Source of the DNA: DASTFY01 sp963829955
Lineage (GTDB): Bacteria > Actinomycetota > Acidimicrobiia > Acidimicrobiales > Ilumatobacteraceae
Assembly: GCA_963829955.1 (NCBI GenBank)
Contig: CAWHKS010000012.1
Coordinates: 1-59,239 of the forward strand
Direction of reading: 5' to 3'
DNA length: 59,239 nt
Below the pieces are notes generated by a model. It ran no database searches, was not told the DNA's origin, and saw only the letters and a program-made list of their open reading frames with translations. The position numbers and the translations under genes are program-made. This document shows, in pieces, positions 16,959 to 24,255 of this stretch (the first letter of the stretch is position 1; each line of letters begins with the position of its first letter).

Positions 16959-18641
16959 TCAGCCGAGGGCGCGTGCGACGGCCTCGTGGATGGCGCGGTG
17001 CACGGCGACGTTGTCGGCCCGGTCCGTGCGCACCCGCAGCAGCCGCGGGCCCCGCCCGAGGGCGTCGCTCAACCCCGCCAGCTCGGTCAGCTCGGCGGCG
17101 GGGACACCGTGGGCCGTCGCCAGCGCCACCGGATCGATCCCGTGCGGCGTGCCGAAGAGCTGTTCGAAACGGTCCGGCTCCACCTCCGTGGCCTGGGGCA
17201 GGAACGAGAAGATCCCTCCCCCGTCGTTGTCGGCGACCACCATGGTGAGGTCGGCGGCGCGACGGCCGAGCGTGAGGAGCCCGTTGCTGTCGTGCAGCAG
17301 CGCGATGTCACCGATAAGGAGGAAGGTCGGGGCCGCCGAGGCCAGCGCCACCCCCACGGCCGTGGAGACGACGCCGTCGATCCCGTTGGCGCCGCGGTTG
17401 GCGAGGTGGCGCACGCCGTCGCGCGGGGCGGCGTACCACTCAACGTCCCGCACCGGCATGGATGAAGACGACACCAGCGTCGCCCCGTCGGGGACGGCGG
17501 CGACCAGCGCGCGGGCGAGCCCCGGTTCCGTCGGCCGGTTCACGCCAGCCAGTACGTCGTCGATGGCGGCCTGGGCCTGCTCCTCGGCGCGCCGCCAGCG
17601 GGCCGCCCACGGTGTCCGGGCGCCGGCCCGCAACCGGCCGGACAGGACGCGGCAGACCTGTGCGGGGTCCGCCACGACACGGAGCCCCGCCGTCCCCTCG
17701 GGATCCACCCACGCGGCCGACGACGTGACCTGCACCTGCTCGGCGCCCGACGCCTCCAGCCACTGCGCCAGCACCTTGGAGGCGGGCGGGCGGCCCAACC
17801 GGAGCACGACGGTCGGGGTGTGATCGGCGGCGAACCCGGGATGGCGCAGCAGGTCGTCGAAGGCAGCCACTGAGGCCGGGCGAGGCAAGCTGCAGCCGGA
17901 CCGGGGATCGGCCAGGACCGGCCAACCGGCCGCCGCGGCCAGCGCGTGCACGGCCTCGGGGTCGCCCGCGCCGGCACCGGCGACGACGACGCCCCGGGGG
18001 TGATCCAGCACGGACGCCAGCGCGTCGATGTCGGCGGGAGTGGGCACTCCGACCCCGGTGACCGTCCGGCTCCAGGGGCGACCGTCCGGACGGCCGGGCG
18101 GCAGCTCGTCGGGCGAACCGACGAGCGGGTCGCGGAACGGGAGGTTGAGATGGACGGGGCCGGGCCACGGACCGGTCGCGTCGGCGATGGCGCGCGCCAC
18201 GAGCGCCCGCCACCGGGGTGCGAGCGCAGGGTCGGGCACGCCGGGGTCGGCGAACGCACGCACCGCTCGCCCGAACAGGTGCGTCTGGTCGATGGTCTGT
18301 GGCGCCGCCACCTCCCGCAGCTCGGGTGGCCGGTCGGCCGTGCAGACGACGAGCGGCACCTCGGCCTGGTGCGCCTCGACGACCGCGGCGTGGAGCTCGG
18401 CGGCCGCGGTCCCGCTGGTGCACACCACGAGCGCCGGCCGGCCCATCGCGAGCCCGACGCCGAGCGCCGCGAACGAGCACGACCGCTCGTCGTGGAAGAC
18501 GTGCAACGCCAGCTCGGGACGGTCGACCAACGCCAACGCCAGCGGGGTCGAGCGCGAGCCAGGAGCCAGCATGACGTGGCGCACGCCGGCCCGGACCGCC
18601 TCGTCGGCCAGCGTGGCGCAGAACGTGGCGGCCGCGCTCAT
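16959..18641 (-). CDS. menD: 2-succinyl-5-enolpyruvyl-6-hydroxy-3-cyclohexene-1-carboxylate synthase
   Basis: The 560-residue thiamine diphosphate enzyme adds 2-oxoglutarate to isochorismate. The N-terminal domain has HVMLAPGSRSTPLALAL, HDERSCSFAALGVGLAMGRPALVVCTSGTAAAELHAAVVEAHQ and TADRPPELREVAAPQTIDQTHLFG. The C-terminal ThDP site has GANGIDGVVSTAVGVALAS, LLIGDIALLHDSNGLL and VVADNDGGGIFSFLPQA. This is MenD-typical. ATG 18641 is chosen over an upstream ATG at 18686 because it begins the family similarity and has CACGAT 6 bp upstream. It is divergent from the FrnE gene. Confidence 0.95.
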   Translation of the reverse strand: MSAAATFCATLADEAVRAGVRHVMLAPGSRSTPLALALVDRPELALHVFHDERSCSFAALGVGLAMGRPALVVCTSGTAAAELHAAVVEAHQAEVPLVVCTADRPPELREVAAPQTIDQTHLFGRAVRAFADPGVPDPALAPRWRALVARAIADATGPWPGPVHLNLPFRDPLVGSPDELPPGRPDGRPWSRTVTGVGVPTPADIDALASVLDHPRGVVVAGAGAGDPEAVHALAAAAGWPVLADPRSGCSLPRPASVAAFDDLLRHPGFAADHTPTVVLRLGRPPASKVLAQWLEASGAEQVQVTSSAAWVDPEGTAGLRVVADPAQVCRVLSGRLRAGARTPWAARWRRAEEQAQAAIDDVLAGVNRPTEPGLARALVAAVPDGATLVSSSSMPVRDVEWYAAPRDGVRHLANRGANGIDGVVSTAVGVALASAAPTFLLIGDIALLHDSNGLLTLGRRAADLTMVVADNDGGGIFSFLPQATEVEPDRFEQLFGTPHGIDPVALATAHGVPAAELTELAGLSDALGRGPRLLRVRTDRADNVAVHRAIHEAVARALG

Positions 18642-18647
18642 CCCCCC

Positions 18648-18664
18648 ATCGTGCCCCGTATCGT
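18648..18664. promoter_or_regulatory. Divergent -10 elements for menD and the FrnE-type gene
   Basis: On the minus strand CACGAT (18653-18648) is 6 bp before the menD ATG. On the plus strand TATCGT (18659-18664) is 8 bp before GTG 18673. Only 31 bp separate the two start codons. Confidence 0.45.
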
Positions 18665-18672
18665 GCTCCGCG

Positions 18673-19323
18673 GTGAAGGTCGACATCTGGTCCGACGTCG
18701 TCTGCCCGTGGTGCTACATCGGCAAGCGGCGGTTCGAGGCGGCACTGCGGCGCTTCCCGGCGGCCGCCGACGTCACCGTCACCTTCCGGGCCTTCCAGCT
18801 CGATCCGGGCGCCCCGCCGGGTGCCGCGACGCCCGTCCGGGAGGTCTACGAGCGCAAGTTCGGTCCCGGACAGGCCGACGGGATGATCGAGAGGGTCACC
18901 ACGATGGCCGCCGATGAGGGGCTGACGTTCGACATGGACCGGGCCCTGCGGGCCAACACCTTGCTGGCCCACCGGTTGCTGTGGCTGGCCGGCGAACGGG
19001 GGGTGCAGGACGCCCTGAAGGAGCGCTTGCTGCGGGCCTACTTCAGCGAGGGCCGCAACGTCGGGGACCCGGACACCCTGGCCGATCTAGCCGCCGAGTG
19101 CGGCCTCGATCGGGAAGCGGTCCTCGGGTTCCTGGCTTCGGACGCCGGTCGAGCCGAGGTGGCCGGGGACCTGACCGAGGCGCTCGAGCTCGGCATCACC
19201 GCCGTGCCGACCTACGTCTTCGACGGGCGGTGGTCGGTGCCGGGCGCGCAGGACCCGGACACGTTCCTCCGTGTCCTCGAACGCGTCGCCGAGCTGGAGG
19301 CCGCGGGTACCGAGCCGTCGTGA
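18673..19323 (+). CDS. DsbA family oxidoreductase, FrnE/2-hydroxychromene-2-carboxylate isomerase-like
   Basis: The 216-residue thioredoxin-fold protein begins MKVDIWSDVVCPWCYIGKRRFEAAL, with the CPWC active site of FrnE-type DsbA proteins. A helical insert follows (TFDMDRALRANTLLAHRLLWLA) and the cis-Pro region AVPTYVFDGRWSVPGAQDPDTF. It has no signal peptide, so it acts in the cytoplasm on thiols or as a GST-kappa-like isomerase. The substrate is unknown. GTG 18673 was chosen at the beginning of the fold. The menH start follows 7 bp after its stop, so they are co-transcribed. Confidence 0.88.
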   Translation: MKVDIWSDVVCPWCYIGKRRFEAALRRFPAAADVTVTFRAFQLDPGAPPGAATPVREVYERKFGPGQADGMIERVTTMAADEGLTFDMDRALRANTLLAHRLLWLAGERGVQDALKERLLRAYFSEGRNVGDPDTLADLAAECGLDREAVLGFLASDAGRAEVAGDLTEALELGITAVPTYVFDGRWSVPGAQDPDTFLRVLERVAELEAAGTEPS

Positions 19324-19330
19324 CCGTGCT

Positions 19331-20098
19331 GTGACCGTGCTCCACGCCGAGCGGGCGGGCTCCGGACCGCGCCTCGTCCTCGTCCACGGCTTCACGCAGA
19401 CCGGGCGGTCGTGGGGACCGATCGCTGCGGACCTGGCGCGGGACCATGAGGTCGTGTGCGTCGACGCGCCCGGCCACGGCGGCTCGTCGGACGTGACCGC
19501 CGACCTCCCGTCGGGCGCCGAGCTCCTCGGCCGAGCGGGCGGACGCGCCGTCTACATCGGCTACTCGATGGGCGGCCGGCTGGCGTTGCACCTGGCCCTG
19601 GCCCGGCCGGACCTCGTCCAGGGCCTCGTGCTCATCGGCGCCACAGCCGGCATCGAGGGCGCGCAGGAGCGGGCCGCTCGCCGCGCCGGCGACGAGCAGC
19701 TCGCGGCCGAGTTGGAGCGCGACGGTCTCGCGGCCTTCCTCGAGCGGTGGCTGGCGAAACCACTGTTCGCGTCGCTCCCGCCGGACGCCGCCCGCCTCGA
19801 TGACCGGCTACGAAACACTGCGGCCGGCCTCGCGTCCAGCCTTCGCCTAGCCGGCACGGGTACGCAACGGCCTCTGTGGGCGCACCTGTCCGAGCTGTCG
19901 ATGCCCGTGCTCGTGGTGGCGGGCGAGCGGGACGACAAGTTCGCGGCCATCGGCAGCCGCATGACCGATGCCATCGGACCCCGCGCCACGTTCGCCCGCG
20001 TGCCTGGCGCCGGCCACGCCTGCAATCTCGAGCAGCCGGACGAGCTCCTCCGGCTGCTGCGCGAGTGGTTGCCCGGCGTCAGGCGGCGGCGAGGATGA
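19331..20098 (+). CDS. menH: 2-succinyl-6-hydroxy-2,4-cyclohexadiene-1-carboxylate synthase
   Basis: The 255-residue alpha/beta hydrolase has LVLVHGFTQTGRSWGPIAADLARDHEVVCVDAPGHGGSS, the nucleophile elbow GYSMGGRLALHLALARPDLV, the acid VAGERDDKF and the His in GAGHACNLEQPDEL. The FTQTGRSW and GYSMGGRLALHLA stretches match MenH, which eliminates pyruvate from the MenD product. The men neighbours favour this over a generic hydrolase. The start GTG is 7 bp after the FrnE gene stop. The last 20 bp overlap the end of the convergent membrane protein gene. Confidence 0.85.
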   Translation: MTVLHAERAGSGPRLVLVHGFTQTGRSWGPIAADLARDHEVVCVDAPGHGGSSDVTADLPSGAELLGRAGGRAVYIGYSMGGRLALHLALARPDLVQGLVLIGATAGIEGAQERAARRAGDEQLAAELERDGLAAFLERWLAKPLFASLPPDAARLDDRLRNTAAGLASSLRLAGTGTQRPLWAHLSELSMPVLVVAGERDDKFAAIGSRMTDAIGPRATFARVPGAGHACNLEQPDELLRLLREWLPGVRRRRG

Positions 20099-20426
20099 TG
20101 ATGCTCAGCACGAAGGTGACCAAGGCGATGATGCCGAGGACGATGCCGGCGGTCGCCATGCCGCCGCCCTTGAGCCGGCCACCCGACTCCTGGATCTCCC
20201 GCTTGGCGGTCATGCCCAGGTAGATGGCGACCGGACCGAGGATCACGCCACAGAAAAAGATCCCGACGATCCCACAGACGAGCGCCCCGGTGGCCTTGCC
20301 TGCCGTCACCGCCGGGCCACCACCGGATCCGTAGTCGAAGCCGGGAGGAGGCGGCGGCGCGGCTGGGGGTGGCGGCGCGGCGGGGGGCGGCGGCGGAGCG
20401 CCGGGCGGCGGCGGGATCGAGCTCAT
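20079..20426 (-). CDS. DUF4190-type small membrane protein with proline-rich N-terminus
   Basis: The 115-residue protein has a proline-rich N-terminus (residues 4-30, PPPPGAPPPPPAAP), then two membrane helices: GALVCGIVGIFFCGVILGPVAIYLG and MATAGIVLGIIALVTFVLSIIILAA, separated by a short basic/polar loop (MTAKREIQESGGRLKGGG). This layout is DUF4190. Actinobacteria often place such proteins near division or envelope genes, but no function is known. Its 3' end overlaps menH by 20 bp on the opposite strand. Confidence 0.8.
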   Translation of the reverse strand: MSSIPPPPGAPPPPPAAPPPPAAPPPPPGFDYGSGGGPAVTAGKATGALVCGIVGIFFCGVILGPVAIYLGMTAKREIQESGGRLKGGGMATAGIVLGIIALVTFVLSIIILAAA

Positions 20427-20544
20427 TGGTTCCCCTGACGTCGGCAGACGGTTCGGTGCAACCTAGCCCTCGCTCCCGCCGCGGCCGGTCATGGCCGATC
20501 TCGCCGGACAGCTCGCGGTCAGATCGGCTACGACGTGTGAGGGG

Positions 20545-21411
20545 TCAGGAGCCGAGGACCAGGCCCAACGTCAGCAGGGCCCCGAAGCCGAGCTGCAGGC
20601 GGCCGGTGGCGCCCAGGACGGCGACGAGCTCGCGGCCGGCGGCACCGGCCCGGACCTTCCCGACCGGGCCGAAGGCGAGCGGTACGGCGCCCACGGTCAG
20701 CGCCGCCGGCCAACGCCACCGCCCGGCACAGACCAGTGCTCCGGCGAACGCCGCCGCGACCAGGAACGTGTACAGCTGGCGCGTGGCGTGGTCGCCGATG
20801 CGGACTGCGAGAGTGCGCTTGCCGGCCGCCCGGTCGGTCGGGATGTCACGCAGGTTGTTGACGACCAGCAGCGCACAGGCCAGCGCGCCGACCGCGGCGC
20901 CGGCGACGACCGACAGCGCGGTGAGCCGCTCGAGCAGGACGTAGGTCGTCCCCGCCGTCGCCACGAGGCCGAAGAACACGAACACGAACAGCTCACCGAA
21001 CCCGTAGTACCCGTACGGATGCCGCCCGCCCGTGTAGAACCAGCCGGCGGCGATGGCCGCTGCTCCAACGACGAGCAGCTCCCACCCGACGACCGCGGCG
21101 AGGGCGAGGCCGGCGAGGGCGGCCACGCCGAACGCGGCGAGCGCCGCCCGTTTGACAGCCGCCGGCGCCGCCAGCCCGGACCCCACCAGCCGCACGGGCC
21201 CGACGCGCTGGGCATCCGTCCCCCGCACACCGTCGCTGTAGTCGTTGGCGTAGTTCGTCCCCACCTGCAGGGCCAGCGAGACGACGAGCGCCGCCGCCAC
21301 CCTCCACCACGCGAAGCCCCCCTCGCCCGCGGCGCACGCGGTGCCCACGGCGACGGGCACGACGGCCGCCGGCAGGGTGCGCGGGCGGGCACCCGCGAGC
21401 CAGCGGTTCAC
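20545..21411 (-). CDS. menA: 1,4-dihydroxy-2-naphthoate polyprenyltransferase
   Basis: The 288-residue UbiA-type membrane prenyltransferase attaches the isoprenoid chain to DHNA. Motifs include NYANDYSDGVRGTDAQRVGPVRLVGSG, the first Asp-rich motif (NDYSDGVRGTD), and the second, VNNLRDIPTDRAAGKRTLAVRIGDHATR. Eight or so hydrophobic helices are visible. The GTG start (21411) overlaps the TGA of menB in a GTGA, so translation is probably coupled to menB. The longer open frame upstream overlaps menB and is rejected. Confidence 0.93.
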   Translation of the reverse strand: MNRWLAGARPRTLPAAVVPVAVGTACAAGEGGFAWWRVAAALVVSLALQVGTNYANDYSDGVRGTDAQRVGPVRLVGSGLAAPAAVKRAALAAFGVAALAGLALAAVVGWELLVVGAAAIAAGWFYTGGRHPYGYYGFGELFVFVFFGLVATAGTTYVLLERLTALSVVAGAAVGALACALLVVNNLRDIPTDRAAGKRTLAVRIGDHATRQLYTFLVAAAFAGALVCAGRWRWPAALTVGAVPLAFGPVGKVRAGAAGRELVAVLGATGRLQLGFGALLTLGLVLGS

Positions 21412-22280
21412 GGCCGCCTGGGAAACCGGTCGACCTCGGGAACCCGCTTGTCCTTGAACGAGTCGCGGAAGTGCTGCGCCTCCTCGCTCAGGTAGAAGAG
21501 CATCGTGGCGTCGCCGGCCAGCTGCTGGATGCCGGCCAGCCCGTCGTCGGCCGCGTTCATGGACGCCTTGAGCATCCTCAAGGCCAGCGGCGAGTGGTGC
21601 AGCATGACGCGGCACCAGGCGACGGTCTCGCGCTCCAGGTCGGCCAGGGGCACCACCTTGTTCACGAGGCCCATGTCCAGCGCCTCCTGCGCGTCGTAGA
21701 ACTGGCACAGGTACCAGATCTCACGCGCCTTCTTCTGCCCGACGATGCGGGCCAGCAGCCCAGAGCCGTACCCGCCGTCGAAGCTGCCCACCTTGGGGCC
21801 CGTCTGGCCGAAGCGGGCGTTATCGGCGGCCACGGTCAAGTCGCAGACCACGTGGAGGACGTGGCCTCCTCCGACGGCAAAGCCGGCCACCATCGCCACG
21901 ATCGGCTTCGGCGTGCGCCGGATCTGGATCTGGAGGTCGAGCACGTTGAGCCGGCCGATCCCCTTCTCCGCTACCTCGTCGTCGCCGAGGTAGCCGTCGT
22001 CGCCCCGGATGCGCTGGTCGCCGCCGGAGCAGAAGGCGTCGGTGCCCTGGCCGGTGAAGACGATGACGCCGACGTGGTCGTCGTCGCGGGCGCGGTTGAA
22101 GGCGTCGGCGAGCTCGAACAGCGTCTGCGGGCGAAAGGCGTTGCGCACCTCCGGGCGGCAGATCGTGATCTTGGCGATCCCCTCCGGCGAGGTCTCGTAG
22201 CTGATGTCGCGGTAGTCGTGGTCGGCCGGGCGCTCCCAGATCACGGGGGCGTACACGTCGCCGTAGAAGTCAGGCATCAT
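21408..22280 (-). CDS. menB: 1,4-dihydroxy-2-naphthoyl-CoA synthase
   Basis: The 290-residue crotonase-fold enzyme closes the naphthoate ring. MenB hallmarks are DISYETSPEGIAKITICRPEVRNAFRPQTLFEL, FCSGGDQRIRGDDGY (rather than the usual enoyl-CoA hydratase oxyanion sequence), AVGGGHVLHVVCDLTVAADNARFGQTGPKVGSFDGGYGS, ARIVGQKKAREIWYLCQFYDAQEALDMGLVNKVVPL, and a C-terminal FRDSFKDKRVPEVDRFPRRP. It ends in a GTGA overlap with menA and starts 38 bp from the divergent menE. Confidence 0.95.
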   Translation of the reverse strand: MMPDFYGDVYAPVIWERPADHDYRDISYETSPEGIAKITICRPEVRNAFRPQTLFELADAFNRARDDDHVGVIVFTGQGTDAFCSGGDQRIRGDDGYLGDDEVAEKGIGRLNVLDLQIQIRRTPKPIVAMVAGFAVGGGHVLHVVCDLTVAADNARFGQTGPKVGSFDGGYGSGLLARIVGQKKAREIWYLCQFYDAQEALDMGLVNKVVPLADLERETVAWCRVMLHHSPLALRMLKASMNAADDGLAGIQQLAGDATMLFYLSEEAQHFRDSFKDKRVPEVDRFPRRP

Positions 22281-22318
22281 GGTCGGGCCAGCATCGCACC
22301 TGGATAGCGTCGGCTTCC

Positions 22319-23497
22319 ATGCCGGATCTGGTGGCGCTGGCTCTGCCCGGTGGCCCGGCCTTCGTCGAGGCCCTGCGCCGGATCTGGGACCGTGGTGATG
22401 CCGCGGCGCCGATCGACCCGCGCCTGCCGTCGCCAGCCCGAGCCGCGCTCCTGCAGGCCCTGGCCCCCGGCCGTGTCGCGGACGAGGAGGGCGAGCACGC
22501 GCTCGCCGGCGGACGTCCGGTCGAGCCGGGCGACGCCCTCGTCGTGACCACGAGCGGAACGACGGGCACGCCGCGGGGCGTGGTGCTCACCCACGACGCC
22601 GTGGTCGCGTCGGCCCGGGCCTCCAGCGCCCGGCTGGCCGTGGACGGCCACGACGGCTGGCTGGCCTGCTTGCCGCTCTCCCATGTCGGCGGCCTGTCCG
22701 TGGTGACGCGGGCGGTCGTCACGGGAACGCCCCTCACCGTGCTCCCGGGCTTCGATGCCCCCACGGTCGAGGCGGCGGCGCGCGCCGGCTCCACGTTGGT
22801 GTCGCTGGTCCCGACGGCGCTGCGCCGCATCGATCCGGCGCTGTTCCGGGTGATCGTTCTCGGCGGTTCCCGCCCTCCGACCGAGCGGCCGGCCAACACC
22901 GTGACCACGTACGGCTTGACGGAGAGCGGGAGCGGCGTCGTCTACGACGGCCGCCCGCTCGACGGTGTCGAGGTCCGCGTCACCGATGACGGCGAGATCC
23001 TGCTCCGCGCCCCGATGCTGCTGCGCTGCTACCGGGACGGCACAGACCCCAAGGATGCGGACGGCTGGCTGCGCACAGGCGACCTCGGGGGCTGGAGGGA
23101 GGACGGCCGCCTCCGCGTGCAGGGCCGCCGGGGGGATCTCATCGTGACGGGAGGCGAGAACGTCTGGCCGGAGCCGGTCGAGGTCCGCCTCGGCGACCAC
23201 CCCGCCGTGGCCGAGGTGGTCGTGGCCGGCCGGGACGACGAGGAGTGGGGCCAGCGGGTGGTGGCCTTCGTGGTTCCCCGCGCCGGAGCGGTCAAGCCCA
23301 GCCTCGACGAGCTCAGGCGCTGGGTGAAGGAGGAGCTCCCCGCTTGGTGTGCGCCGCGGGAGCTGGTCCTGGTCGATGAGATCCCCCGCACCGCCCTGGG
23401 CAAGCCCCGCCGGGACGCGCTCCTCGCCGCCGAGGGCGCCGGCGGGCCAGAGCGTCAGGCGGTGCCGCGCACGCCCGCCCCGCCGTCGATCACGTAG
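22319..23497 (+). CDS. menE: o-succinylbenzoate-CoA ligase
   Basis: The 392-residue ANL-family enzyme activates o-succinylbenzoate. It is short for the family because the N-terminus is reduced. The phosphate-binding loop TTSGTTGTPRGVVLTHD is at about residue 77, with CLPLSHVGGLSVVTRAV, TYGLTESGSGV, DGWLRTGDLGGWREDGRLRVQGRRGDLIVTGGENVWPEPVE and the catalytic Lys in IPRTALGKPRRDAL. ATG 22319 has TAGCGT 8 bp upstream. The 3' end overlaps the convergent SDR gene by 43 bp. Confidence 0.88.
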   Translation: MPDLVALALPGGPAFVEALRRIWDRGDAAAPIDPRLPSPARAALLQALAPGRVADEEGEHALAGGRPVEPGDALVVTTSGTTGTPRGVVLTHDAVVASARASSARLAVDGHDGWLACLPLSHVGGLSVVTRAVVTGTPLTVLPGFDAPTVEAAARAGSTLVSLVPTALRRIDPALFRVIVLGGSRPPTERPANTVTTYGLTESGSGVVYDGRPLDGVEVRVTDDGEILLRAPMLLRCYRDGTDPKDADGWLRTGDLGGWREDGRLRVQGRRGDLIVTGGENVWPEPVEVRLGDHPAVAEVVVAGRDDEEWGQRVVAFVVPRAGAVKPSLDELRRWVKEELPAWCAPRELVLVDEIPRTALGKPRRDALLAAEGAGGPERQAVPRTPAPPSIT

Positions 23498-24201
23498 GTG
23501 TCTCCGGTGATCCAACTGGCGGCGTCGCTGGCCAGGAAGGTGGCCAGAGCAGCGATGTCCTCGGGTTCACCCAGCCGCTTCAGGGGCAGGCTGCCAGCCA
23601 GGGTCTCGCCGAAGTTGTCCACCAGCACCTGCGCGAAGTCGGTCTTGACCAGACCCGGGGCGATACCGACCACGCGCGTCGGCCCGAGCTCACCCGCGAG
23701 CTGACGGGTGAGGTGGATGAGCGCGGCCTTGGTCAGGTTGTAGATGCCGAGGAACCCCTCCGCGCGCATGCCGCCGACCGAGGCGATGTTGACGATGACC
23801 CCGGGCCGCTCCTTGAACGCCCGCTCCCACGCGGAACGGCACCAGAACAACGGACCGCGGAGGTTCACGTCGAACGTCTTGTCATAGCGCGGTTGATCGA
23901 CGCCGAGCGTGGGGCCGTAGTACGGATTGGTCGCCGCGTTGTTGACCAGGATGTCCAAGCCACCGAAGCGCTCGATGGTGGCGGCCACGCAGGCGTCGGC
24001 GGCCTCCAGGTCGCCGACGTTGGCGGCATAGACGGCGACCTCGCCGTCCATCGTCGCCGCTGCTTCCTCCAGCGCGTCCTGCTTCCGGGAGGACAGCATG
24101 ACACGGGCCCCCGAGGCCGAGTACTCGGCCGCGATGGCCCGCCCGATCCCCCGCGAGGCGCCGGTCACCAGCGCCACCTTCCCGTCCAGTCGGAGTTCCA
24201 T
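23455..24201 (-). CDS. Short-chain dehydrogenase/reductase (SDR)
   Basis: The 248-residue classical SDR has the cofactor motif VTGASRGIGRAIA, NNAAT (NNAG-like), catalytic Ser in VNIASVGGMRAEG and YNLTK (Tyr-xxx-Lys), and a C-terminal SWITGDTYVIDGGAGVRG. It resembles actinobacterial 3-oxoacyl-reductase-like SDRs. The substrate is unknown. The Arg-Lys after the first strand pair (SSRKQDAL) suggests NADP preference. TAGGGT lies 9 bp before the ATG, suggesting a leaderless transcript. Confidence 0.9.
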   Translation of the reverse strand: MELRLDGKVALVTGASRGIGRAIAAEYSASGARVMLSSRKQDALEEAAATMDGEVAVYAANVGDLEAADACVAATIERFGGLDILVNNAATNPYYGPTLGVDQPRYDKTFDVNLRGPLFWCRSAWERAFKERPGVIVNIASVGGMRAEGFLGIYNLTKAALIHLTRQLAGELGPTRVVGIAPGLVKTDFAQVLVDNFGETLAGSLPLKRLGEPEDIAALATFLASDAASWITGDTYVIDGGAGVRGTA

Positions 24202-24210
24202 GAGGGCGGG

Positions 24211-24248
24211 ACCCTACAGGGGAGCCGGACGACGGGGCCCGGTAGCGT
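24211..24248. promoter_or_regulatory. Divergent -10 elements for the SDR and YyaL-type genes
   Basis: On the minus strand TAGGGT (24216-24211) is 9 bp before ATG 24201. On the plus strand TAGCGT (24243-24248) is 7 bp before GTG 24256. Both fit TANNNT placed next to the start codon. Confidence 0.5.
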
Positions 24249-24255
24249 CGCCGGC

